Below are positions 55,295 through 63,008 of a stretch of DNA of 64,000 nucleotides, piece after piece. Location: positions 10,430,716 to 10,494,715 of the forward strand of contig JAJEKV010000027.1 of the NCBI GenBank assembly GCA_021234155.1, read 5' to 3'. Source of the stretch: Isoetes taiwanensis. Its lineage: Eukaryota; Streptophyta; Lycopodiopsida; Isoetales; Isoetaceae. Positions within the stretch are counted from its first letter, which is position 1. Every line of letters starts with the position of its first letter. The position numbers and the translations under genes are program-made. Under the pieces are notes generated by a model, which was not told where the DNA came from, did no database searches, and saw nothing but the letters and a program-made list of their open reading frames with translations.

Positions 55295-55537
55295 ATGGCT
55301 TCCTTGCCGGATCGTCCGGAGAACATCCGATCCTTCAAGTGCTACTTGAGCTACAACGATATTAACCAGTGCTATATGACTGGTGTTAGTCTTGATCCAT
55401 GGTTCCAGTCCAAAGCAGATGGACCTGCGAGTGCTTGCAGGAAGCTCACTCGTGTTGTGGTCCACCTGTATTGGCTTCCTGATCAGCAGATCTTTGAGCT
55501 GAATGGCATCGCCTTGGCAGGCGATGACGACGATTGA
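55295..55537 (+). CDS. Island gene 4: paralogous family member c
   Basis: 80 residues, MASLPDRPENIRSFKC start, with YNDINQCYMTGVSLDPWF and VVVHLYWLPDQQIFELNGIA, ending in DDDD. It is intact, single exon, with a close TATA box. Related to members a (minus strand) and b (broken). No known family recognised; small, acidic, probably a soluble beta-rich protein. Palindromes lie on both sides. Confidence 0.8.
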   Translation: MASLPDRPENIRSFKCYLSYNDINQCYMTGVSLDPWFQSKADGPASACRKLTRVVVHLYWLPDQQIFELNGIALAGDDDD

Positions 55538-55723
55538 ATCGTTGTAGAATCGGATATGATAATGTACCTGACAATGATATAATAATGTTGTAAGGATGTA
55601 ATAAGCATAGTCAATATTATATAATGTAACGTACCTGAGTAATTCCTGAGGGTGTGCTCTTTGATCTCCACTGTCTCTGCACCTCCACTTCACTTCATGT
55701 TTGATGACGTTTACTCTGCTAGT

Positions 55724-55856
55724 AAATTGGGCGGCCGCCCAATTTGTGGCCGAGGATAGCGAAGGTCTCAAGTTAACAGCAACAAGATTGGTTGTGAAAT
55801 GAATTAAATAAGGTTTTAGTTTCTACGGGTAAGCAAATTGGGCGCCCGCCCAATTT
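55724..55856. repeat. Island palindrome cluster 3 (two copies)
   Basis: 55724-55745 has GGCC at the centre and is a perfect 22-bp palindrome. 55835-55856 is the standard form with both arms complete. It lies between convergent genes 4 and 5. Confidence 0.95.
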
Positions 55857-55979
55857 GGTTAGCAAAGTAAACTAGAGAATTATAAGACAAGGAAATGAGT
55901 GCAACGTTATCATTTCTGAAAAAAGAAGTAATTACAATTGTTCATAACATATTTCACATATTTTGAAATCATAAATCGC

Positions 55980-56644
55980 TCATTCGTCTGGAGGCACCTC
56001 TTCTGAATGATCTTTGCTGGGTTCTTCATGCTGGGGCGGAGGTTGTTTTAATGCCTCTTTGATCTCTTCCATTTTTTCCCTAAAATCTTCGGCCCCCAGT
56101 TCCTCATTCTCCCTCATCGCACCACTTCGATTGTCTTCTTCGTGTTCGCCACCTCTTCCTCTACATCTTGACTGTTTAATGTGTTGGGGACCACATCCTC
56201 TCCATCCAGATTGTCCCCTTCCTGTGTTGACAACGACAGAGTCAGGATCCCTAGCAACCTCTTCCTCAAACTTTGAGGTCGCCTCAATAATGTCCCAGTA
56301 TTCACCGGTCGCGACACACCGCCAAGTCGTTGATGTTGTCTTTTCTTCTCCTAAATAGTTCCAAATCCCCGAGAGCCTAGGGCGCTGCCTTTTTGAGCTC
56401 TATTTGAATCGAGCTCTTGTCCCTGCCTCGAATGGATTGCACCGTTTATGGTTGTAGAGGAGAACGGACAAGTGTCTCGTGAGCGCGGAAGCTCAGCTCG
56501 GTGAGGAACATTTTTGGAAGTAGAGGCCTTCTTCTTTCCCTCCTTGATCTTTTGTAGTGCCCGAGCTCTTGATTTTTTCTCGTCTAACATGACATCGAAG
56601 TTGCTCGAATATCTGTACAAAGCAATTTCCAGCTTCGCCGTCAT
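55980..56644 (-). pseudogene. Island gene 5: charged protein, frame-shifted
   Basis: Upstream frame 56351-56644 starts MTAKLEIALYRYSSNFDVML and is basic (KKSRARALQKIKEGKKKAST). A second frame is open from about 56408 down to 55980, reading IWNYLGEEKTTSTTWRCVAT, then EYWDIIEATSKFEEEVARD, and ending in a helical acidic tail with EEIKEALKQPPPQHEEPSKD. The two overlap and the second has no early Met, so I infer one gene with a frameshift near 56360-56420. Unknown function. Confidence 0.55.
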
Positions 56645-57205
56645 CTCAAAGACAATGTTTTATAGCCCTCGCACCTTTGTAGCTCGACTAAAAGCACCAC
56701 CTAAAAAGAAGTCGAGAACACTTGCAACCTTCCAACATCAACTTCGTACTAGATAGGTGCACGTCCTACTTTCCAACCGATTACGCGCGCAGTACTCCTC
56801 CCCCACTGGCCGCACCCTTGTCGCACCAAGGACGTCTGACCAATAAGTCTGCGGGGAAAACAAATGTCGAAAACATTGATAGTCAACAATAAAATTGGCG
56901 AGCCCAATTTAAAATGCATACCGCCGCACACTCATGATCGAGGCAAATTCTTTTCGATGTCCCGTTTTTTCTACGTAAATGCTTGGGAAACTTAGCATAT
57001 TGCTTTGGATGGTCGGAATTGGCGAAGCAAATATTTATTTCTCAGATAGATGGCGGAGCCGCTGCGTCTCGGCAACATACATTAGCGGGACAAGACATTG
57101 CGGCTCGAACTCTAGAGGTAGAAGCGGTTACGGCGGGGGTCCCGGTAGGAACCAACCCAAACACCTGCGCCACCACCGTCTATTGTCTTCATGGCGGATA
57201 GGCAC
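56645..57205. other. Island spacer, coding status unresolved
   Basis: Contains one degenerate palindrome (AAATTGGCGAGCCCAATTT, 56892-56910). Short frames exist on both strands (56749-56931 minus; 56983-57201 plus) without motif or paralog support. Confidence 0.4.
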
Positions 57206-57496
57206 TCATTGAGGCGGTCCCCGGGTAATAAATATAGCTATCCAATAAAAGGCTGCTGGGTCCATCATCGTCTTTGAAATTTGGTCAAGGAATTTTTCAT
57301 AATCTTCCTTTGGCCATTTCTTTGTATATCTGAAGTCGCATCCAATGAAGCGGGCAGAAGTGTTTACCACGTCCACGCACAAACCTTGCGGACTAACGTG
57401 GAAACACTTGAAAGGATTGCCACCCTCCTCAACTGGCCCAAGAAGATATTCGTCTATTTTGCTGTAGAGGGACTCCGGAAAGCTTTCCTTCTCCAT
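57206..57496 (-). CDS. Island gene 6: unknown 96-residue protein
   Basis: Starts MEKESFPESLYSKIDEYLLG and ends AIFITRGPPQ. It has ordinary composition, with FKCFHVSPQGLCVDVV and DFRYTKKWPKEDYEKFLDQI blocks. No family recognised. Its start is only 25 bp after the stop codon (57522-57524) of the interrupted H3-tail gene on the same strand: virus-like packing. Confidence 0.65.
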   Translation of the reverse strand: MEKESFPESLYSKIDEYLLGPVEEGGNPFKCFHVSPQGLCVDVVNTSARFIGCDFRYTKKWPKEDYEKFLDQISKTMMDPAAFYWIAIFITRGPPQ

Positions 57497-57521
57497 CTCT
57501 TTGCGTCTTTCTGCCCATCCA

Positions 57522-57564
57522 CTAAGGAGCAGCTTTCATTGCATCAAGAGCAGCAAGCATCAGA
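57522..57564 (-). pseudogene. Detached 3' end of the H3-tail gene
   Basis: Thirteen sense codons and TAG, in the frame that continues the gene interrupted at 61213. The first bases (TCTGATGCTT on the minus strand) are the target-site duplicate shared with 61213-61222. Confidence 0.75.
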
Positions 57565-57925
57565 GAAATCTGATCAACAGAGCAGGGCGCATAATTTGAA
57601 GATATCAGGCATATCTGAACATGAGGAGGAAGATATCGAGGCCATAATTGAAAAATTCTTCAAAGATACCATGCACCTCCATGAACCTGAGTATGTCCAT
57701 TGCAAAAGATTGGGAAAACCAGGAAGCACTCACAGGCCTATCCTGGTTAAATTTCGTAGCACAGAAGCTCGTGACAGGGTTCTGAATAACCGATCCGCTT
57801 TAAAGGGGCACAGAATCTGGTTAGACTTGGATTTAACACCTGCACAATTGGAAATACGTAAAAAAGAATGGGGAAAAGTTAAGGAAGACAGAAGGCATAC
57901 CTTGATCGGAATGGCAGAGCAATAG
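57565..57925 (+). pseudogene. LINE ORF1 C-terminal part
   Basis: LKISGISEHEEEDIEAIIEK, HCKRLGKPGSTHRPILVKFR and LKGHRIWLDLDLTPAQLEIR follow the L1 ORF1 RNA-binding (RRM and C-terminal) domain pattern. N-terminal coiled coil missing because of 5' truncation; the open frame upstream of 57565 is host DNA. Confidence 0.7.
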
Positions 57926-57960
57926 TTACCAAAAGAAGAAAGGATTAGGGATTCGGGACC

Positions 57961-58932
57961 TTGAAGGTTATAGCATGGAACATTCACGGTTTATCCCAGG
58001 CTAAAATTCAAGCTACTAGAGATGTTTGGTTGAAGGCTGATTTAATTCTTTTTGTAGAAACTTGGGAGCACCAAGCTAGCTCTCTACCAGATTTGGAAGG
58101 CTTTGATTTGTTGGCAAGAGTATGGAACAACAAGGACACAGGTGCAGGTCGTGGTTTTGGTGGTCTGGTGGCTTATGTCAGACCACAATACAAGGATAAA
58201 GTGCACAAAACACAGGAAAACAATACTTTTGGCTGAAGATTTTCGCCCGTGACCGTGTTATCTTTTTCTAAAGCGGTATGTTACTTTGCTCCGCTAAACA
58301 TGTCTATTTATGATCAGCCCAACATGGATAGAGACAACCCCTTTCATGAGCTTACGAAGGATACTCTTTTATATAAAGATCAAGGCGAGGTGGTTTTAGT
58401 TGGTGATTTTAATGCCAGAACCAAGGGAAGTCAAACCGTATCTTTTGAAAATTTAAATGATGTCAGGCTATTTGAAATTGAAGATACCAAAGGAGCTAGA
58501 TCTTCTGCAGACACTATCAAGAACCAACTGGGAGACTTTTTCCTAGATTTTGGAACAGCCTGTGGGCTTAGAATCTTGAATGGTACTGGCCAATTCCCTC
58601 AGACAGGCTCGATGACTTGTTTCACGCCCACTGGTTCTAGTGTTGTTGATTACTTGTTGAGCACAGACTCCACCTTGATTGCTGATTTTGTGATAGGTGC
58701 AAAGCAACCAGAATCTGACCATGCTCCGCTGCTATTTGACCTCAGTTGCCACGTGACAGAATCTCAGGTCTTAGACGGTTTCAAAGCAAAATTGAAACTA
58801 AACTATGCATTGCTGGAGAAATATGAGGAATATCTGGAAGATCTTTTGCAAACAACAAGTTGGGCGGTAACATCGGTTGATTCAAATAAGTTCTCTCGAT
58901 TTGTTATTATCTCACGCAGCCAAGGTGTTTAG
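57961..58932 (+). pseudogene. LINE APE-type endonuclease, one break
   Basis: Starts MKVIAWNIHGLSQAKIQATR (catalytic N), FVETWEH (E), then a stop at about 58234. After the break: GEVVLVGDFNARTKG (D-x-N), SSVVDYLLSTD and SDHAPLLFDL (D-H). All the main catalytic residues can be seen, so the break is recent. Confidence 0.88.
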
Positions 58933-59099
58933 ATATTCCAGCCAAAGAAAGTCTCCGATTAACAACGGTTGGTGGGATGGGGAATGCCAACTTGCTTTCG
59001 CTCTAAATTACCCAAAGGTCGTATCTTTAAACCCAAATGGTACAAGTCACTCATTAGGCGTAAAAAGAGAGCCTATTTTTCACCGAAGGCAATCTCAAC

Positions 59100-60770
59100 T
59101 TGGGCGTGGCTTGGTTCACATCCTCGCACTTTTCTCGGAAAGTGCTTAAAGGTAATAACCCGGTGACCCCTTTGGATCTGAAGCATTATTACGGTTGGTT
59201 CATGGGCTCTATTTTGTGGAAAATGCAAGCACTATGGAAGATCGCAAGTGGATTGGATATATTCACGGAAGAAGAAGTGTCAATGAGGCTCGATGACATG
59301 AGTAATGGTAAAGGCGGCCGGATCTCCGAGGGGTTGAGCGTTGAACTATTGAAATGGGGCGGTGCCTCGGCTTTACAGATCACAACAAAGCTATTGAATG
59401 ATGCAGTGAAATTTGGTCTTCCTAAGGCTTGGCGAGAGAATAGAGTGATTCCCATTCACAAATCTGGAGATAAGAAGATTGTCACTAACTACAGAACTAT
59501 TCTGATTGGAAGCATATTCTCTAAACTATTGGGTAGTCTTTTGGAAAATAAGCTCAATGTTTGGGCTGATGAGAATGGCAAGAGGGCAAGAGGTCAGGCT
59601 GGTTTTAGACACCAGCACAACACCTTGGACCATATTTTGGTATTACGCACAATTATTGAGAAGGCCAAAGATCCTCGTAAATCTCTGTATCTAGCATTTA
59701 TAGATTTTTCAAAAGCATTTGACAAAGTTCCGAGGAAAGACCTGGGTGCCAGGATGGACTATTTAGGTGTACCTCCTTCGTGGAAGGGGGCTGTAGCGAA
59801 GTTATATGAGGAAGTAATCATAAGACTCTCTTTGGACTTGAGCATAGAGATACATAGCACTATAGGAGTCCGTCAGGGGTGTCCGCTGTCGCCTACCCTT
59901 TTCGGACTATATATAGATCAGCTTGAAGATTGGTTGCAGGAGAGATGCAGGTTTGGCACTAATTTGGGAGATTATGTACTTCAGCTGTTATTATACGCTG
60001 ATGACATTGTGCTACTGGCTGACACTCCAGACATATTACAGGTACACTTACATCACCTGGCTTCATTTTGTGATGCAAAGCAAATGTCAGTAAACCTAAA
60101 GAAAACAAAAATTATGGTGGTTGGAACTGTGCAGAGGCCTACCTTTTTGTACAAAGACGAGGCCCTAGAAATAGTGGATCATTATAGATATCTAGGGTTG
60201 GAAATTTCAGCCAATTATAAATGGCATGAATGCTTGAAGAGACGAGTGACTGGTGGTAAGGCAGCCCTATATAGTATGCTGGCTAAATGCCATAAGGCCT
60301 CTTTGACAGATTGGGGTCTAAAGAAGATGCTGTTCAAAATGCTTGTGCAAACAATCATTCTTTATGGGTCACCAATTTGGGGGCCATATTTGTCACTCAA
60401 GCAGTGGACGCAGGTTGAAGCAGTGTTGAAAGCTTTTATTCGGGAAGAATTGGGCATAAAATGCCAGATCCCATATGCTTTACTGTTAGCGGAGACAGGT
60501 CTGATTCCATTAGAGGTGGAAGCCTTATTCCAAACAATAAACTTTATTAATAGAGTCCGCAGTCTAGATGCTACCAGGCTACCTCAAATAGCTTTGAATA
60601 CTTCTGCAGAGTGTGGGTGGTACCACAAGGTACTTGAATGGGCAGAGAAATGGGGTATAACTGAAGCAAATTGGCCAAGCACTGCTATAGGTGCCAGGGA
60701 TCTCATACAAACAGTGGCTGTGGCGAAATTGTGGGCTAATAAGGGTTCGCGGATGATTTCTTATGTTTAA
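59100..60770 (+). CDS. LINE reverse transcriptase (ORF2, main part)
   Basis: 556 residues, open. Motifs: WRENRVIPIHKSGDKK, AFIDFSKAFDKVPRKDL (catalytic D), GVRQGCPLSPTLFGLYIDQL, LLLYADDIVLLAD (Y-A-D-D), MSVNLKKTKIMVVG, YRYLGLEISANYKW. Thumb-like region to about residue 450. The endonuclease lies upstream across frame breaks (58877-59166), and a zinc-ribbon continues downstream in another frame. RT itself looks intact, but ORF2 as a whole is not. Confidence 0.93.
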   Translation: MGVAWFTSSHFSRKVLKGNNPVTPLDLKHYYGWFMGSILWKMQALWKIASGLDIFTEEEVSMRLDDMSNGKGGRISEGLSVELLKWGGASALQITTKLLNDAVKFGLPKAWRENRVIPIHKSGDKKIVTNYRTILIGSIFSKLLGSLLENKLNVWADENGKRARGQAGFRHQHNTLDHILVLRTIIEKAKDPRKSLYLAFIDFSKAFDKVPRKDLGARMDYLGVPPSWKGAVAKLYEEVIIRLSLDLSIEIHSTIGVRQGCPLSPTLFGLYIDQLEDWLQERCRFGTNLGDYVLQLLLYADDIVLLADTPDILQVHLHHLASFCDAKQMSVNLKKTKIMVVGTVQRPTFLYKDEALEIVDHYRYLGLEISANYKWHECLKRRVTGGKAALYSMLAKCHKASLTDWGLKKMLFKMLVQTIILYGSPIWGPYLSLKQWTQVEAVLKAFIREELGIKCQIPYALLLAETGLIPLEVEALFQTINFINRVRSLDATRLPQIALNTSAECGWYHKVLEWAEKWGITEANWPSTAIGARDLIQTVAVAKLWANKGSRMISYV

Positions 60771-60781
60771 AGTAAACCCGG

Positions 60782-61120
60782 ATGGTAATATACCCGGACC
60801 AAGAATATCTAAAGGCTGATATCCCTAGGTTTCTGAAACAGTTGATTGCAAGATACAGGATCAGCTCTCACAAGCTACGTGTGGAAACGGGAAGATGGTA
60901 TGGGATTCCTAGGGAAGATAGACTCTGTACTCTATGTGATTACAATCAGATCGAAGATGAAAACCATGTATTTGTTGGCTGCCCTGCTTACGAAGAGATT
61001 AGAATCAAACATGGTATCCATTGTTCTAATTTTCAATCCCTGTTTGACATGGATCCTAAAGTAGTAGGTTATTTCATTAGAGATATTGATTCATACCGTT
61101 CTATGTTGTTGAAATTGTAA
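60782..61120 (+). pseudogene. LINE ORF2 C-terminal zinc-ribbon part
   Basis: GRWYGIPREDRLCTLCDYNQ then ENHVFVGCPAYEEIR: C-x2-C-x(12)-H-x4-C, like zf-RVT at the ends of plant LINE ORF2. Separated from RT by a stop at 60768-60770. Confidence 0.85.
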
Positions 61121-61167
61121 AGTACTTTTCGCTCCATGACCTTCAAGGTCCTAAGTGGGCGTGATTA

Positions 61168-61193
61168 ATACATTACATTACATTACATTACAC
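61168..61193 (+). repeat. LINE (ATTAC)n 3' tail
   Basis: Five ATTAC units in place of poly(A). Related LINE ends in this window carry AGAAT or GGAA repeats. Confidence 0.85.
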
Positions 61194-62546
61194 TGATACT
61201 ACTGGCGAATATAAGCATCAGATTCTCTGTGAATATGGGATGAGCTTGCCTCAAGGCAGCCATGTCTTGAAAAGGGAGTTTCTTCACTTCCTTCATGTAT
61301 CTGACAAGGGCCCGCTCCATTGTTCCAATCTTCTTCAGCTCTAAGGCTCTGACTTTCATGGTACGTCTCCCAGTATAATCCTTGCTTCCCTTCAGGAATG
61401 TGGTGCCATCCTTGATCTCCTTCAGCAGCCTTTGCAGATCTAGAGGATGCATGGACTTTAATGGGCGACAGGAATTGTTGGTGAAAAGTCTAAGCCTGTC
61501 TTTCACTTCAATTCTTTCTCCCTTCTCGTCCTTCAACCGGTCTTCGTAGAATAACTGGGCAACTTCGGTGCACAATGACCACGATTCGTTATCAAGATAT
61601 ACAAAGTAGTCGTAGTCACGCATAGTTGACTTCTTAATCGTTTGCAAAGCTACAGCTTTCCAATACAGCCTCTTGGACGGACCACCGAAATCTTTTCCTC
61701 TGCGCTTAGAGGGTTCCTCTTCAGAGAACTGTTCCTCTTCTGCACTCACGTGGGGCGACCTTACTGTTCTCTGCATTCCATCGAATACAAGTTTAGGGGC
61801 AGCTTTACGGGGAATAGCTGTAGCAGGTGTCCTCGCCTTCTTTGATGCTGTCTCAGTCTCCATGGGCGCTGGCGGCTGCGCTTGTGGTGTCTCACTCTTC
61901 TTGTATCTAGACTTAAGCCACTTAGTATCGTATATCCTTTAGGTTGGATTTTGCCCTGATACTCCGTGAACAGTGCTTTCGACCTGTTCTGTTTGTGTTC
62001 TAATATCCACTGCCTGACAGCGTAGTAGCCATCCAAGATATCAGTTCTTGATTTGATGCCCGAGCGCTCTAAATTTTCATATGAGTCCAGCGCCCATCCT
62101 TTATGAGCGCAAGAATGTGGGCTTTCCTTTATACTTGCGTTCATCATACATGGCTCGTATTTAGAAAGTGGAACTTTATAACGGATGAAAGTCCGATCTA
62201 CGGTGTCTTCAACATCGATGAGGAAGTCTTCATTGCGGGCTTCGTTGTTCTCAGGCGATACCTCCATGTCGATGACGATGCCCGCCGAGTTCATTTTTCC
62301 TGTCCCTCTCTTGCCAAAGAAAAGCAAAAGATCCTTGAGGTGGTTTGTCTGGGACCCAGGATGAATATTCCCTATCTCTATGCACCAGACCCATTCCTCA
62401 GCAACCGTCAAAACTTCATTGGGCACTACCTGGATGCCAGCAAACAGTTCTTTCTCTTCTTCTGTTCTTGCATCCTCCCTTGCAATAGCCTCTGCAAATT
62501 TGGGTGCCGGACCGGGAACCCGAGCAGTCTGCTTTGTTCGCGCCAT
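61183..62546 (-). pseudogene. Island gene 7: protein with histone H3 N-terminus (MARTKQTAR)
   Basis: The start at 62544-62546 encodes MARTKQTAR, identical to histone H3 residues 1-8 plus the initiator, then diverges (VPGPAPKF). No histone fold follows; the ~200-residue N-terminal part includes EEWVWCIEIGNIHPGSQTNH and ILDGYYAVRQWILEHKQNRS. Around 61935-61945 the frame shifts by one; the second frame (IYDTKWLKSRYKKSETPQ, basic ASKKARTPATAIPRKAAPK, acidic EEEQFSEEEPSKRRG, YFVYLDNESWSLCTEVAQLF) runs to the LINE at 61213. With the detached end at 57522 the gene spans ~455 codons. Either a pseudogene or with a tiny intron at the shift. Two longer upstream in-frame starts would bury the H3 motif; I prefer 62546. 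Confidence 0.75.
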
Positions 62547-62590
62547 AATAATTCCTGCAGAACGAAAAGTAGTGTTAGTACTTGGGAGAC

Positions 62591-62940
62591 TTGGGGCTGA
62601 AGAGACGGTTCTATCATGGAGGCCAAATTGGGCGCCCGCCCAATTTGGCCGGATCCCTACGCACACCAAATTGGGCGCCCGCCCAATTTACTCGGCTCAA
62701 CTCATGGTGAGCCTTGGGGCTGAGGAGACGGTTCTATCATGGAGGCCAAATTGGGCGCCCGCCCAATTTGGCCGGATCACTACGCACACCAAATTGGGCG
62801 CCCGCCCAATTTACTCGGCTCAACTCATGGTGAGCCTTGGGGCTGAGGAGACGATTGCATCATAGAGGCCAAATTGGGCGCCCGCCCTATTTGGCCGGAT
62901 CCTTACGCACACCAAATTGGGCGCCCGCCCAATTTACTCT
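62591..62940. repeat. 123-bp tandem repeat with six palindromes
   Basis: Nearly three copies of a 123-bp unit (starts at 62591, 62714 and 62837), each with two island palindromes (62625, 62668; 62748, 62791; 62871, 62914), BamHI-like GGATCC/GGATCA and GAGACGGTTCTATCATGGAG. It lies directly upstream of the H3-tail gene and so is its presumptive promoter region. A further variant palindrome is at 62987-63008 (GTCCG centre, CACTTT arm). Confidence 0.95.
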
Positions 62941-62986
62941 GCCCTATGAAGTTCCATCCAAGGAAGTCGTGCTGTCCGGGATAAGT

Positions 62987-63008
62987 AAATTGGGCGTCCG
63001 CCCACTTT
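62987..63008. repeat. Last island palindrome
   Basis: AAATTGGGCG, TC, CGCCCACTTT: same variant as at 54045. Confidence 0.9.

Larger units (their letters stand above)
57565..61212 (+). mobile_element. LINE (L1-like) inserted in the H3-tail gene, 3.65 kb
   Basis: Non-LTR element with ORF1 remnant, APE endonuclease, reverse transcriptase and a zinc-ribbon end, finishing with an ATTAC tandem tail (about 61167-61193). A 10-bp direct repeat AAGCATCAGA flanks it (57555-57564 and 61213-61222). Joining the flanks leaves one copy of the repeat and restores the host reading frame to its stop. About 20 bp lie between the ATTAC tail and the right repeat, which is unusual. The 5' end is truncated within ORF1, and ORF2 has several frame breaks. 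Confidence 0.9.

Noticed and set aside
57555-57564. ORF1 start of the LINE at the upstream Met (57281)
   Set aside because: Sequence left of 57565 is host DNA (3' end of the H3-tail gene and the antisense of island gene 6); the open frame across the junction is accidental.
61183-62546. True histone H3 gene or H3 pseudogene
   Set aside because: Only the first nine codons match; no K9/S10, no core histone-fold helices, and protein length is about three times that of H3.
62380-62865. 161-codon plus-strand frame with repeated WAPAQFGR blocks
   Set aside because: Antisense to the H3-tail gene and then running through the 123-bp tandem repeat; shadow frame.
53946-63008. CRISPR-like array
   Set aside because: Regular palindromes at 33 bp resemble repeats and spacers, but spacers are near-identical, spacing changes to 123 bp elsewhere, and the DNA is eukaryotic with no cas gene.
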